From the NCBI GenBank assembly GCA_023229685.1, contig JALNYT010000001.1:62001-126000 (forward strand): a DNA stretch of 64,000 bases. The letters run 5' to 3'. Position numbers and translations under genes: made by a program. Within the stretch, counting starts at the first letter, position 1. The number at the start of each line of letters is the position of its first letter. The notes beneath the pieces were generated by a model. That model did no database searches. It was not told the DNA's origin and saw only the letters and a program-made list of their open reading frames with translations. Positions 52,131-61,659 of this stretch are shown in pieces. Source of the DNA: Sulfuritalea sp. (GTDB taxonomy: Bacteria > Pseudomonadota > Gammaproteobacteria > Burkholderiales > Rhodocyclaceae).

Positions 52131-53473
52131 TACGCGACCCTCGCTACTGAAGAAGCGCGGAAGAAACCGCTGCCTGCACGCTGAACCTCAGGATCCACGA
52201 GACACTTCTTGTGCTCGATGTGATATTCGAATTCACTCTTGAAATGCTTGATGAAACTGCGCACCGGGAAAGCGGCGGCATCGGCCAGCGCGCAGATGGT
52301 CTTGCCCATCATGTTATCGGTGACGCGGTTGAGCAGATCGAGATCCTCGGGACGGCCCTGGCCATGCTCGATGCGATGCACGACGCGATACAGCCAGCCG
52401 CTGCCTTCGCGGCAGGGCGTGCATTGGCCGCAGGACTCCTCGAAATAGAAGTAGGACAGGCGCTCCAGCGCCTTGACCATGCACACTGTTTCGTCCATCA
52501 CGATGACCGCACCGGAGCCGAGCATCGACCCGGCCTTGGCAATGGAGTCGTAATCCATGGTGCATTCCATCATCACGTCTGCGGGCAGCACCGGGGCCGA
52601 CGATCCGCCCGGGATCACTGCCTTGAGCTTGCGCCCGCCACGCATGCCGCCGGCCATTTCCAGCAGCTTGGCGAAGGGCGTGCCCATCGGCACTTCGTAG
52701 TTGCCCGGACGATTGACATGGCCGGACACCGAGAACAGCTTGGTGCCTCCGTTGTTAGGCTTGCCCAGATTGAGATAGGCCTCGCCGCCCATGCCAAGAA
52801 TGAAGGGAATCGCGGCAAAGGTTTCGGTATTGTTGATGGTGGTCGGCTTGCCGTAGAGGCCGAAGTTCGCCGGGAAGGGCGGCTTGTAGCGCGGCTGCCC
52901 TTTCTTGCCCTCGATCGATTCGAGCAGACCGGTCTCCTCGCCGCAAATGTAGGCGCCCCAGCCGTGATGCGCGAAGAGATCAAAGCTGAAGTCCGAACCA
53001 AGGATCCGTTCGCCCAGATAGCCGGCGGCACGGGCTTGATCTAGCGCCTCTTCGAAGCGTTGATAGATGTCGAAGATTTCGCCGTGAATATAGTTGTAAC
53101 CGCGCTTCGCACCCACCGCATAGCCGGCGATGATCATGCCCTCGATGGTCGAGTGCGGGTCATAGCGCAGGAGGTCACGATCCTTGAACGTGCCGGGCTC
53201 GCCCTCGTCGGTGTTGCAGACGACGTACTTCTCCGGCGCAGCCTTGGGCATGAAACTCCACTTGAGGCCGGTGGGGAAGCCGGCACCGCCGCGACCACGC
53301 AGCGAGGACTTCTTGACCTCGGCAATCAACTCGTCCTGAGTCATTTTGCTGGACAGGATCCGCTTCAGCTGGGCGTAACCGCCGCGCGCCTCGTAGTCCT
53401 TGAGACTCCAGCCGGCGTCACCTTTCGACCAACCGGTGGTGAGCAGGGGGCTGATGGTGTCGATCAGAGCCAT
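52130..53473 (-). CDS. nuoF: NADH-quinone oxidoreductase subunit F
   Basis: The protein has 447 residues. NADH/FMN site: RGRGGAGFPTGLKWSFMPK and GAYICGEETGLLESIEGKKG. The [4Fe-4S] N3 ligands are in ESCGQCTPCREGSGWLYR. It is the NADH-oxidising subunit at the tip of the peripheral arm. Confidence 0.97.
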   Translation of the reverse strand: MALIDTISPLLTTGWSKGDAGWSLKDYEARGGYAQLKRILSSKMTQDELIAEVKKSSLRGRGGAGFPTGLKWSFMPKAAPEKYVVCNTDEGEPGTFKDRDLLRYDPHSTIEGMIIAGYAVGAKRGYNYIHGEIFDIYQRFEEALDQARAAGYLGERILGSDFSFDLFAHHGWGAYICGEETGLLESIEGKKGQPRYKPPFPANFGLYGKPTTINNTETFAAIPFILGMGGEAYLNLGKPNNGGTKLFSVSGHVNRPGNYEVPMGTPFAKLLEMAGGMRGGRKLKAVIPGGSSAPVLPADVMMECTMDYDSIAKAGSMLGSGAVIVMDETVCMVKALERLSYFYFEESCGQCTPCREGSGWLYRVVHRIEHGQGRPEDLDLLNRVTDNMMGKTICALADAAAFPVRSFIKHFKSEFEYHIEHKKCLVDPEVQRAGSGFFRASSVARVA

Positions 53474-53474
53474 G

Positions 53475-53978
53475 TCAGTTGCACTCCGCCAACAGCTTGT
53501 CGATCGCTTCAGGCAACATGAAACTGCACATGCGCTTGTTGTTCACCAGCATCACCGGTGCATCGCCGCAGGCACCCATGCACTCGCCTTCCTTCAATGT
53601 GAACTTGCCGTCCGGGGTGGTCTCGTTGAAATCGATGCCGAGCTTTTCCTTGACGTAATCCGCTGCATGCACGCCTCCCGACAAGGCGCAGGGCAGGTTG
53701 GTGCACACCGTCAATTTGTACTTGCCGACCGGTTGCAGATCGTACATGTTGTAGAAAGTCGCGACTTCGTAGGCGGCAATCGGCGGCATGCCGAGATAAC
53801 TGGCGACGGCAGCGATGGTTTCCTTGGACAGCCAGCCCTTTTCGTCCTGCGCGATTACGAGTGCCGCCATCACCGCAGACTGTTTCTGATCTGCCGGATA
53901 TTTGGCCACTTCCCGGTCAATTTTTCTCAGCGCCTCAGGGCTCAATTCCGGACTCAACATGTCATTTTGCTTATTCAT
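53475..53978 (-). CDS. nuoE: NADH-quinone oxidoreductase subunit E
   Basis: The protein has 167 residues from the ATG at 53978, 8 bp after nuoD; an ATG at 53960 is an alternative. The [2Fe-2S] N1a ligands sit in VCTNLPCALSGG and GECMGACGDAPVMLVN. The stop is 1 bp before the nuoF start. Confidence 0.95.
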   Translation of the reverse strand: MNKQNDMLSPELSPEALRKIDREVAKYPADQKQSAVMAALVIAQDEKGWLSKETIAAVASYLGMPPIAAYEVATFYNMYDLQPVGKYKLTVCTNLPCALSGGVHAADYVKEKLGIDFNETTPDGKFTLKEGECMGACGDAPVMLVNNKRMCSFMLPEAIDKLLAECN

Positions 53979-53985
53979 GCTCGGT

Positions 53986-55245
53986 CTATCGGTCAACGTC
54001 GCCAAGCACCAGGTCGATGGTGCCGATAACGGCGGTCGCGTCGGCCAGCATATGGCCTCTGACCAGTTCATCGACACCCGCCAGATGCGGAATCCCTGCG
54101 GTGTGCAGCCTGATCCGGTACGGCTTGTTGGCACCGTCCGACACCGCCCAGACAGCCATCTCACCCTTGGGATGCTCAATCGCGGCATAGGCTTCGCCGG
54201 CCGGTACGTGCATGCCTTCGGAAAACAGCTTGAAATGGTGAATCAGTTCTTCCATGCTGCCCTTCATCTTCTCCCGCGACGGCGGCGCCACCTTGTGATC
54301 GTCGGTGATGACCGGGCCGGGATTCTTGCGCAGCCACTCAATGCACTGCTTGATGATGCGGTTGGCCTGGAGCATTTCTTCCATGCGCACCAGATAGCGG
54401 TCATAGCAGTCGCCATTCACGCCTACCGGAATATCGAAGTCCATGCGGTCATAGACTTCATAAGGCTGCTTCTTGCGCAAGTCCCATTCGATGCCTGAAC
54501 CACGCAGCATCGGTCCGCTGAAGCCCTTCTGCAAGGCGCGCTCGGGGCTGATAACACCGATGCCGACGGTACGCTGCTTCCAGATTCGGTTGTCTGTCAG
54601 CAGAGTATGGTATTCACTCTGATACACAGGAAAGCGGTTGGTGAAGTCTTCAAGGAAATCCAGCAGCGAACCGCTGCGCGCCTCGTTCAGTTCTTTCACC
54701 GTCTGCGCGTTCTTGAACTTGTTTTCCTTGTACTTCGGCATCTGGTCCGGCAGGTCGCGATAGACGCCACCCGGCCGATAGTAGGCCCCATGCATACGTA
54801 TGCCGGTCAGCGCCTCGAGCACGTCGAAGATGTCCTCACGCTCACGGAAGGTGTAGAGCACCATGGTCATGGCGCCGATATCAAGCGCGTGGGTACCGAT
54901 ACTAAGAAGATGGTTCAAGATGCGCGTCATCTCGTCGATCATGACCCGTATGTACTGGGCCCGGATCGGCACCGCCACACCCAGCAAACGCTCTACCGCC
55001 AGGCAGTAGGCGTGCTCGCTGGGTATCATGGAGGTGTAATCAAGGCGATCGAGAAAGGGCAGCGTCTGCAGCCAGGTGCGCGATTCGGCCAGTTTCTCGG
55101 TGCCACGATGCAGCAGGCCGATGTGCGGATCGGCGCGCACGATAACCTCGCCATCCAGTTCCAGCACCAGGCGCAAGACGCCGTGGGCGGCCGGATGCTG
55201 GGGGCCGAAGTTGATGGTGTAATTCTTGATGTCAGCCACGGCCAT
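53986..55245 (-). CDS. nuoD: NADH-quinone oxidoreductase subunit D
   Basis: The protein has 419 residues from the ATG at 55245 (MAVADIKNYTINFGPQHPAA), inside the last 14 bp of nuoC; a longer frame adds 16 unlikely residues. It is the 49-kDa-type subunit forming the quinone site with NuoB. The histidine-bearing GPQHPAAHG loop is present. Confidence 0.96.
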   Translation of the reverse strand: MAVADIKNYTINFGPQHPAAHGVLRLVLELDGEVIVRADPHIGLLHRGTEKLAESRTWLQTLPFLDRLDYTSMIPSEHAYCLAVERLLGVAVPIRAQYIRVMIDEMTRILNHLLSIGTHALDIGAMTMVLYTFREREDIFDVLEALTGIRMHGAYYRPGGVYRDLPDQMPKYKENKFKNAQTVKELNEARSGSLLDFLEDFTNRFPVYQSEYHTLLTDNRIWKQRTVGIGVISPERALQKGFSGPMLRGSGIEWDLRKKQPYEVYDRMDFDIPVGVNGDCYDRYLVRMEEMLQANRIIKQCIEWLRKNPGPVITDDHKVAPPSREKMKGSMEELIHHFKLFSEGMHVPAGEAYAAIEHPKGEMAVWAVSDGANKPYRIRLHTAGIPHLAGVDELVRGHMLADATAVIGTIDLVLGDVDR

Positions 55246-55834
55246 CACCTTTTCCGTATCCTTCTTCGCGGACGATGCGCGGCGTGACTTCACGCGGCTC
55301 GATGGTCACCGGCTGATAGATCACGCGTTTCTGCTCGGGGTCATAGCGCATCTCGACATAGCCGGACAGCGGGAAGTCCTTGCGGAAGGGATGGCCGACG
55401 AAGCCGTAGTCGGTCAGGATGCGGCGCAGATCGACATGGCCCTCAAAATGGATACCAAACAGATCGAAGGCTTCGCGCTCGTACCAGTTGGCGCTGTTCC
55501 AGACATCCATGACTGATGCCACCACCGGAAACTCGTCGTCCTCGGCGAACACCTTGACGGTCAGACGCCAGTTATGCGTGATCGACAGCAACTGGCTTAC
55601 GGCGGCATAGCGCTTGCCCTGATAGCCGGTGAATTCCGAATAATCGATACCGCCGAGATCCATCAACTGCTCAAAGCGCAAGGCGGGATCGTCGCGCAAC
55701 TGGCGTACCACGTCGACGTAGTTCCCGGCCGGAACCACGATAGTGACCTGACCGAACGCCAGCACCGGTTCGCCGATACGATCACCGAAGCTTTGCTTCA
55801 GTTGTCGTATAAGGCGGTCCAGTTTTGCGCTCAT
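55232..55834 (-). CDS. nuoC: NADH-quinone oxidoreductase subunit C
   Basis: The protein has 200 residues of the 30-kDa type, with the end motif DYGFVGHPFRKDFPLSGYVE. It is a separate gene here, not fused to nuoD as in enterobacteria. A C-terminal extension after MRYDPEQKRVIYQPV is normal for proteobacteria. Confidence 0.96.
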   Translation of the reverse strand: MSAKLDRLIRQLKQSFGDRIGEPVLAFGQVTIVVPAGNYVDVVRQLRDDPALRFEQLMDLGGIDYSEFTGYQGKRYAAVSQLLSITHNWRLTVKVFAEDDEFPVVASVMDVWNSANWYEREAFDLFGIHFEGHVDLRRILTDYGFVGHPFRKDFPLSGYVEMRYDPEQKRVIYQPVTIEPREVTPRIVREEGYGKGDGRG

Positions 55835-55852
55835 GAGATAGGCTTGTATGGG

Positions 55853-56329
55853 TCAGCGGGCGATGGTGGTAGTGCGACGGATCTTGCTCTGCAACTGGAT
55901 CAGGCCGTACAGCAGCGCCTCGGCGGTTGGCGGACAGCCCGGCACATAGACATCGACGGGCACGATGCGGTCCACCCCGCGCACCACCGAATACGAGTAG
56001 TGGTAATAGCCGCCGCCATTGGCGCAGGACCCCATGGAAAGCACCCAGCGCGGTTCGGCCATCTGGTCATAAACCTTGCGCAGGGCAGGCGCCATCTTGT
56101 TGGTCAGCGTGCCCGCAACGATCATGACGTCGGACTGGCGCGGACTCGGCCGGAAAACGATACCGAAGCGATCAAGGTCGTAGCGCGAACAGCCGGTGTG
56201 AATCATTTCGATGGCACAGCAGGCAAGACCGAAAGTCATCGGCCACATCGAACCGGTGCGAGTCCAGTTGATGATCTTGTCCAGCGACGTGGTGACGAAG
56301 CCTTCCTGCAGAATGCCTTCGATGCTCAT
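55853..56329 (-). CDS. nuoB: NADH-quinone oxidoreductase subunit B
   Basis: The protein has 158 residues from the ATG at 56329 (MSIEGILQEGFVTTSLDKII). The N2 [4Fe-4S] ligands are the tandem cysteines in GLACCAIEM plus MGSCANGGGYYHYSYS and VPGCPPTAEAL. It hands electrons to quinone with NuoD. Confidence 0.97.
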   Translation of the reverse strand: MSIEGILQEGFVTTSLDKIINWTRTGSMWPMTFGLACCAIEMIHTGCSRYDLDRFGIVFRPSPRQSDVMIVAGTLTNKMAPALRKVYDQMAEPRWVLSMGSCANGGGYYHYSYSVVRGVDRIVPVDVYVPGCPPTAEALLYGLIQLQSKIRRTTTIAR

Positions 56330-56351
56330 GTCCTGGAGCCTCTGATCATGT

Positions 56352-56726
56352 TCATTCCCAATCCAGCGCACCCTTGGCCCACGCATACACGTAGCCAACG
56401 ACGAGGATACCGATAAACACGAACATCTCGACGAAACCAAACATCTTCACTGCCTCGGTATTGACGATCTCCTTGAAGATCGCTGCCCACGGGAAAAGAA
56501 AGGCGATTTCGAGATCGAACAGGATGAAGAGAATGGCAATCAGGTAGTAGCGCACGTCGAACTTCATGCGCGCATCTTCGAAGGGAGCAAAGCCGCACTC
56601 GAAGGCGGAAAGCTTTTCGCTATCGGGACGATTGGGCGCAATCAACCAACCGAGGAGGATGGGCACGCACCCGAAGGCGATGCCGACTAAAACGAAAACG
56701 AGGATCGGGAAATAATTATCCAGCAT
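56352..56726 (-). CDS. nuoA: NADH-quinone oxidoreductase subunit A
   Basis: The protein has 124 residues from the ATG at 56726, three helices, with the cytoplasmic loop KLSAFECGFAPFEDARMKF containing the family's conserved cysteine. First gene of the 14-gene operon, 129 bp downstream of tRNA-Leu. Confidence 0.96.
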   Translation of the reverse strand: MLDNYFPILVFVLVGIAFGCVPILLGWLIAPNRPDSEKLSAFECGFAPFEDARMKFDVRYYLIAILFILFDLEIAFLFPWAAIFKEIVNTEAVKMFGFVEMFVFIGILVVGYVYAWAKGALDWE

Positions 56727-56855
56727 TTTGTGGCAAGCCACTTCACTCGTTATTGTCGACCGGTCAATCCGTACTGCTCTGCAAGACAACCGGCGCTCAA
56801 ATACTTTCTACTGCTTTGCCTATTGTTGTACTGCTATGTCTATTGCGAAATTCAT

Positions 56856-56940
56856 TGGTGCCGACGGTGAGACTCGAACTCACACAGCTTTCGCCACTAC
56901 CCCCTCAAGATAGCGTGTCTACCAATTTCACCACGTCGGC
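56856..56940 (-). tRNA. tRNA-Leu (anticodon GAG)
   Basis: The acceptor stem GCCGACG pairs with CGTCGGC, followed by discriminator A and an encoded CCA (56858-56856). The anticodon loop TTGAGGG gives GAG, closed by CTATC/GGTAG. A long variable arm (class II, leucine type) and T-loop TTCGAGT are present. It lies between secG and nuoA. Confidence 0.96.
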
Positions 56941-57036
56941 TTTGCGCTACTGCACGAGTGGCGCGAATTATATATCAAGCGATTGATTCGTTCGTGCGCC
57001 GCAGCAAAAAAATCTGTCGACCGAAGCTTGACAAAA

Positions 57037-57387
57037 TTACTTTGGAATGTCTTTGGTCTTCGAATCAGGCATTGTCGGCGTCTGCGCCGGAACAGCAGGC
57101 GCCGTCTGCGCAGGAGCCGAGTCCATCACGCTGCCCGACACCTTGGGGCTTGACGTAGCGATATAGGAGAGTGCCAGACTGGTCAGGAAAAACACCACCG
57201 CCAGGACCGCCGTCACGCGCGACAAAAAATTGGCGGAACCCGTGGCACCAAACAAACTGCCTGAGGCGCCACTACCGAAAGCCGCGCCCATGTCGGCGCC
57301 CTTGCCATGCTGGAGCAGCACGAAGCCGATAACGCTGAGACCGGCGATGATGTGCACGGTCAGAATCACGGTATGCAATAAATCCAT
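57037..57387 (-). CDS. secG: Preprotein translocase subunit SecG
   Basis: The protein has 116 residues. Two hydrophobic helices flank the conserved loop LLQHGKGADMGAAFGSGASG, then GATGSANFLSR. The C-terminal tail is Pro/Ala rich. AGAGG precedes the ATG. It assists SecYE in protein export. It lies between tpiA (21 bp) and tRNA-Leu. Confidence 0.95.
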   Translation of the reverse strand: MDLLHTVILTVHIIAGLSVIGFVLLQHGKGADMGAAFGSGASGSLFGATGSANFLSRVTAVLAVVFFLTSLALSYIATSSPKVSGSVMDSAPAQTAPAVPAQTPTMPDSKTKDIPK

Positions 57388-57408
57388 GAGAACCTCTTGA
57401 AATAATGT

Positions 57409-58152
57409 TCAGGCAGCGGCGCAAATGGCGAGGAAATCCGCCGCCACGAGTGAAGCGCCGCCAATAAGTCCGCCATCAATGTCGGGCTGACCGAAAAGCT
57501 CAGCCGCGTTGTTCGCCTTGACACTGCCACCATACAGAATCCGCAGCCCGGCAGCGATGTCAGCACTGTCGCGCGCAAAACGAGCACGAATCAGGGCATG
57601 AACCTCCTGCGCCTGCTCAGGTGATGCGGTGCGTCCTGTCCCGATCGCCCATACCGGCTCATAGGCCACCACCGCGCCGGCAAACGCGGCGATGCCGGCG
57701 CTGGCAAGCACGACGTCAAGCTGGCGCGCAACTACCGCACCGGTAATACCCGCCTCGCGCTCGGCGAGCGATTCGCCCACGCACAGCACCGGCGTCAGCC
57801 CGGCCTTGAGCGCCGCGGCAAACTTGGCAGCGACCACTGCGTCAGTGTCGCCGAAGAAGGAACGGCGTTCGGAATGACCCACCAAGGCATAACGGCAGCC
57901 AAAATCTACCAGCATTGCCCCGCTCACTTCGCCCGTCCAGGCCCCCTGCGCATGTTCGGAAACATCCTGCGCGCCCCAGGCAACGCTGCTGCCATCAAGT
58001 ACCGCGCGCGCTTGCGCGAGATATGGATAAGGGACGCACAAGGCCACCTCGGCACGGCCGCCGGCGCCATCCCGCACGGAATGCAGCAGCCCCAGGTTGG
58101 TGGCGAGACTGCCATGCATTTTCCAGTTTCCGGCGACAAGTTTGGTGCGCAT
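57409..58152 (-). CDS. tpiA: Triosephosphate isomerase
   Basis: The protein has 247 residues. Active-site residues are visible: Lys in AGNWKMHGS, His in VGHSERRSFFGDT and Glu in AYEPVWAIGTGRTAS, followed by the phosphate-binding LYGGSVKANNAAELF. It interconverts DHAP and glyceraldehyde-3-phosphate. Confidence 0.97.
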   Translation of the reverse strand: MRTKLVAGNWKMHGSLATNLGLLHSVRDGAGGRAEVALCVPYPYLAQARAVLDGSSVAWGAQDVSEHAQGAWTGEVSGAMLVDFGCRYALVGHSERRSFFGDTDAVVAAKFAAALKAGLTPVLCVGESLAEREAGITGAVVARQLDVVLASAGIAAFAGAVVAYEPVWAIGTGRTASPEQAQEVHALIRARFARDSADIAAGLRILYGGSVKANNAAELFGQPDIDGGLIGGASLVAADFLAICAAA

Positions 58153-58293
58153 GGGACACAGAAGCGTTTACAAGAAGCCCGCCATTATAGCGGCTGCGCC
58201 GGCCAAATGCCAGACCAAAGGCCGCCCGCAAAACACCGGATGCGTCGCGAGGGCAAACCCGATGCAATCAGTTTCATGGCTCCTCCGCCACAT

Positions 58294-58334
58294 TTGATAC
58301 AAGTCAACAAGGCGTCCCCGAAAACCTCGACAAT
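58294..58334 (+). promoter_or_regulatory. FNR/DNR-type box and promoter of the frd operon
   Basis: TTGATACAAGTCAA (58294-58307) fits TTGAT-N4-RTCAA, the FNR/ANR/DNR consensus. A -10-like GACAAT (58329-58334) puts a start point near 58341, so the box is centred at about -41, the class II activator position. This predicts induction of fumarate reductase under low oxygen (or by nitrogen oxides if a DNR-type protein binds). The regulator itself is outside the window. Confidence 0.65.
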
Positions 58335-58364
58335 GGCGGCCCGAGACCAACGATTACCTCATGG

Positions 58365-60131
58365 ATGGGCGGAATGGACACGATATCGACTGATGTTGCA
58401 ATCATAGGTGCCGGAGGGGCGGGTCTGCGCGCCGCCATCGCCTTGGCTGAAACTGATCCCACACTGCGCATTGCGCTAATCTCCAAGGTGTACCCGATGC
58501 GCAGCCACACCTGCGCCGCGGAGGGAGGTGCTGCCGGCGTGATCAAGCCGGATGACAGCTTCGACCTGCACTTCGACGATACCGTTGGCGGCGGCGACTG
58601 GCTGTCCGATCAGGACTGCGTCGAATACTTTGTGCACGAAGCGCCCAAGGAACTGCTTCAACTGGAGCACTGGGGCTGCCCCTGGAACCGCGAAGCGGAT
58701 GGATCGGTGGCGGTGCGGCCTTTCGGCGGCATGAAGAAACAGCGCACTTGGTTCGCCGCCGACAAGTCGGGCTTCCATATTCTGCACACCCTGTTCCAGA
58801 CTTCGTTGCAGTTTCCGTCGATCACCCGCTACGACGAATACTATGCGCTCGACCTGCTGGTCGATGACGGTCGCTGCCAGGGCGTAACTGCCATGGAGAT
58901 ATGCAGCGGCCAGTTGCGTCAGTTTCATGCCAAGGCGGTAATCATTGCCGGTGGCGGCGCCGGCCGCATGTTCCCCTTCTCCACCAACGGCGCCATCAAG
59001 ACCGGCGACGGCATGGCCATGGCCTACCGCGCCGGGGCGCCGTTGAAAGACATGGAGTTCGTCCAGTACCACCCGACGGGCCTGCCCAATACCGGCAGCC
59101 TGCTTACCGAGGCATGTCGCGGTGAAGGCGGCATTCTGGTCAACAAGAACGGCCGCCGCTATCTGCAGGACTACGGCATGGGCCCCGAAACGCCGGTGGG
59201 CAAACCGCAGCTCAAGACCATGGAGCTCGGCCCCCGCGACCGCGTCAGCCAGGCCTACTGGCACGAACTGCAAAAAGGCAATACGGTGCCGACCCAGTGG
59301 GGCGAATGCGTGCTGCTCGACATGCGCCACCTCGGCGAAAAGACGATCAACGAGCGCCTGCCCCTGGTGCGCGAGTTGTGCGCGAGCTACCTTCAGGTGG
59401 ATATCGTCAAGGATCCGGTGCCGATCCGCCCCGTGGTGCACTACATGATGGGTGGCATTTCCACCAATACGGCAGCAGCCACGCCGCTGCCCGGCCTGTT
59501 CGCCGCTGGCGAGTGCGCCTGCGTCAGTCTGAACGGCGCCAACCGGCTGGGTTCTAATTCGCTGATCGAATTGCTGGTATTCGGGCGTCGCGCCGCGCTT
59601 TCCGCCATCGAGCACATCCAGGGCCTGCCGGCCGCCAACACCGCGGCACTGAATGCCCGCGCCGAGGAAACGCAGCAGCGCATCAACAAACTGTTCTCGG
59701 GCACCAGCGGCACCGAATCGATGTCCGGCCTGCGCAAGGAGATGATGGACACGATGGAGAAGAACGTCGGCATCTACCGTACCGAGGAAGGACTGCAGGA
59801 AGGCGTCAGCAAGATCCACGAACTGCGCCAGCGCTACTGCAACGTCAAGCTCACCGACAAGAGCAGTGTCTTCAACACCGACCTGTTCCAGGCGCTCGAA
59901 CTGGGCTCCATGCTCGATTGCGCCGAAGCCGTGACGGTGGGTGCGCTGGCGCGCAAGGAATCGCGCGGCTCGCACCAGCGTCTCGATTACGTCGAACGCG
60001 ACGACAAGAAGTTCCTGTGCCACACCATGGTCCATCACCAGGGTCTGGATGTTCCACGTGTCGACTATCTTGACGTGGTGATCACCAAATCGCCGCCGGG
60101 CGTGCGCGATTACTCGGGAGACCACAAATGA
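58365..60131 (+). CDS. frdA: Fumarate reductase/succinate dehydrogenase flavoprotein subunit
   Basis: The protein has 588 residues; an ATG at 58374 is an alternative start. FAD binding: AIIGAGGAGLRAAIALAE, with the covalent-FAD histidine in MRSHTCAAEGGAAGV. Catalytic regions: QYHPTGLPNTGSLLTEACRG, VVHYMMGGISTN and NGANRLGSNSLIELLV. The FrdB-type partner and two separate anchor genes favour the quinol:fumarate reductase type (E. coli FrdABCD) over the Sdh type. Direction in vivo is inferred from the FNR-type promoter. Confidence 0.93.
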   Translation: MGGMDTISTDVAIIGAGGAGLRAAIALAETDPTLRIALISKVYPMRSHTCAAEGGAAGVIKPDDSFDLHFDDTVGGGDWLSDQDCVEYFVHEAPKELLQLEHWGCPWNREADGSVAVRPFGGMKKQRTWFAADKSGFHILHTLFQTSLQFPSITRYDEYYALDLLVDDGRCQGVTAMEICSGQLRQFHAKAVIIAGGGAGRMFPFSTNGAIKTGDGMAMAYRAGAPLKDMEFVQYHPTGLPNTGSLLTEACRGEGGILVNKNGRRYLQDYGMGPETPVGKPQLKTMELGPRDRVSQAYWHELQKGNTVPTQWGECVLLDMRHLGEKTINERLPLVRELCASYLQVDIVKDPVPIRPVVHYMMGGISTNTAAATPLPGLFAAGECACVSLNGANRLGSNSLIELLVFGRRAALSAIEHIQGLPAANTAALNARAEETQQRINKLFSGTSGTESMSGLRKEMMDTMEKNVGIYRTEEGLQEGVSKIHELRQRYCNVKLTDKSSVFNTDLFQALELGSMLDCAEAVTVGALARKESRGSHQRLDYVERDDKKFLCHTMVHHQGLDVPRVDYLDVVITKSPPGVRDYSGDHK

Positions 60132-60880
60132 CGCAGATGAAAGAGCGCCTTGTCCAGCTGGAAGTCCTGCGCTACAACCCGGACACCGATACGGAGGCTC
60201 ACTTCCAGCGCTATGAAGTGACCTGCTACGAAGAGGGCGTAGTGCTCGATGCCCTGAACAAGATCAAGGCAGACATCGACCCGACGCTCAACTTCCGCTG
60301 GTCCTGCCACATGGCCGTGTGCGGCAGTTGCGGCATGATGATCAATGGCGAACCGAAGCTGTCCTGCCACACTTTCCTGCGCGAATACGAAGGCGTGATC
60401 CGGGTTGAGCCGCTTGCACATTTCCCGATCGAGCGCGATCTGGTGACCGCGCCCGACGATTTCATGGAGAAACTGAAGCGAGTCAAGCCCTACATCATCC
60501 CGAAAGAGAAGAAGCCGATCAGCGAGGGCGAATACAAGCAAACCCCGACGCAGTTGATGAAGTTTCGCCAGTATTCGATGTGCATCAATTGCATGCTGTG
60601 CTACGCCGCCTGCCCGGAATACGGGCTGGACCCGCAGTTCATCGGCCCGGCGGCCCTGACCATGGCACACCGCTACAACCAGGATTCGCGGGACGCCGGC
60701 CGCGAGGAGCGCCAGGAGGTGGTCGCCACCCATGAAGGGGTGTGGACATGCACCTTCGTAGGCGCCTGTTCCGAGGTATGCCCGGCCCACGTCGATCCGG
60801 CCAGCGCACTGCAGCAGATGAAGATCACCAGTTCGATCGACTGGATCGTCGAACACCTGATTCCGGGAGGAAAAAAATGA
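60128..60880 (+). CDS. frdB: Fumarate reductase iron-sulfur subunit
   Basis: The protein has 250 residues; the start overlaps frdA by 4 bp. [2Fe-2S]: WSCHMAVCGSCGMMINGEP plus LSC. [4Fe-4S]: CINCMLCYAACPEYG. [3Fe-4S]: CTFVGACSEVCPAHVDPA, the version found in FrdB. It transfers electrons between quinol and FAD. Confidence 0.95.
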   Translation: MTQMKERLVQLEVLRYNPDTDTEAHFQRYEVTCYEEGVVLDALNKIKADIDPTLNFRWSCHMAVCGSCGMMINGEPKLSCHTFLREYEGVIRVEPLAHFPIERDLVTAPDDFMEKLKRVKPYIIPKEKKPISEGEYKQTPTQLMKFRQYSMCINCMLCYAACPEYGLDPQFIGPAALTMAHRYNQDSRDAGREERQEVVATHEGVWTCTFVGACSEVCPAHVDPASALQQMKITSSIDWIVEHLIPGGKK

Positions 60881-61269
60881 GCCGCCGACCCCTGGTTCGC
60901 GAATGTCCACCGACCACCTGGTATTTCCGTCAACCACGCTACTTGCGTTACATGTCGCGCGAGATCACCAGCGTTTTTGTCGGCGCCTATTGCGTGCTGC
61001 TGGTGGTCGGCCTGCAGCGCCTTTCCGCCGGACCCGCCGCCTGGGAAGCCTTCCTGCTCGGACTGAGGAGCGCCGATTCGATCGTGTTTCATCTGCTGGC
61101 CCTGGCCGCTGCCGTGTATCACGCCACCACCTGGTTCAACGCCACGCAAAAGGCCATGCCGATACAGATCGGCGAGGATTTCGTTCCCGGCAACGTGATT
61201 TCCGGCGCGCACTATGTCGCGTGGGCGGTGCTCTCCGTCGTCATCCTTTATCTTGCAGGAGTGTTCTGA
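60877..61269 (+). CDS. frdC: Fumarate reductase membrane anchor FrdC
   Basis: The protein has 130 residues from the ATG at 60877 (GGGAGG upstream, 4-bp overlap with frdB). Three helices; the start RRPLVRECPPTTWYFRQPRY resembles E. coli FrdC. HATTWFNATQKAMPIQIGED is the conserved loop near the quinol site. Confidence 0.92.
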   Translation: MSRRPLVRECPPTTWYFRQPRYLRYMSREITSVFVGAYCVLLVVGLQRLSAGPAAWEAFLLGLRSADSIVFHLLALAAAVYHATTWFNATQKAMPIQIGEDFVPGNVISGAHYVAWAVLSVVILYLAGVF

Positions 61270-61271
61270 CC

Positions 61272-61613
61272 ATGGCCAAGTCGCACAAACCTGTCGTCTG
61301 GTTTCCCTTCGCCGCTGGCGGCACCGTCATTGCCTTCTTCATTCCGGTGATCGTCGTCCTCACCTTCCTCGCCGCGCTAGGCCATATTCCGGCCGGGCTC
61401 AGCTACGAACGGATGCACGCCCTTGCCGGCAACGGCCTCGGCAAGCTGATCATCTTCGGCGTGGTCGCCCTGTCGCTGTGGAGTTCGGCTCACCGCCTGC
61501 GCTGCACCTGTTACGATTTCGGCGTGCGCGCTGATACACTGGTCGCCACTGTTTTGTATGTCGTGGCTATAGTGGGCAGCCTGTTATCGGCTATGTACCT
61601 GCTGCAAATCTAG
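61272..61613 (+). CDS. frdD: Fumarate reductase membrane anchor FrdD
   Basis: The protein has 113 residues, three helices. SHKPVVWFPFAAGGTVIAFF and WSSAHRLRCTCYDFGV match the FrdD pattern (the latter near the quinol site). It starts 2 bp after frdC. Confidence 0.91.
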   Translation: MAKSHKPVVWFPFAAGGTVIAFFIPVIVVLTFLAALGHIPAGLSYERMHALAGNGLGKLIIFGVVALSLWSSAHRLRCTCYDFGVRADTLVATVLYVVAIVGSLLSAMYLLQI

Positions 61614-61659
61614 ACGGCGTCAGACCGAAGCGACTCAATTCCACCGGAGGAAGACAATA

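Noticed and set aside
58365..61613. Calling the flavoprotein operon sdhABCD
   Set aside because: The two anchors are separate FrdC- and FrdD-like proteins, the iron-sulfur subunit has the FrdB-type third cluster motif, and the promoter has an FNR-type box. Succinate dehydrogenase activity in reverse remains possible.
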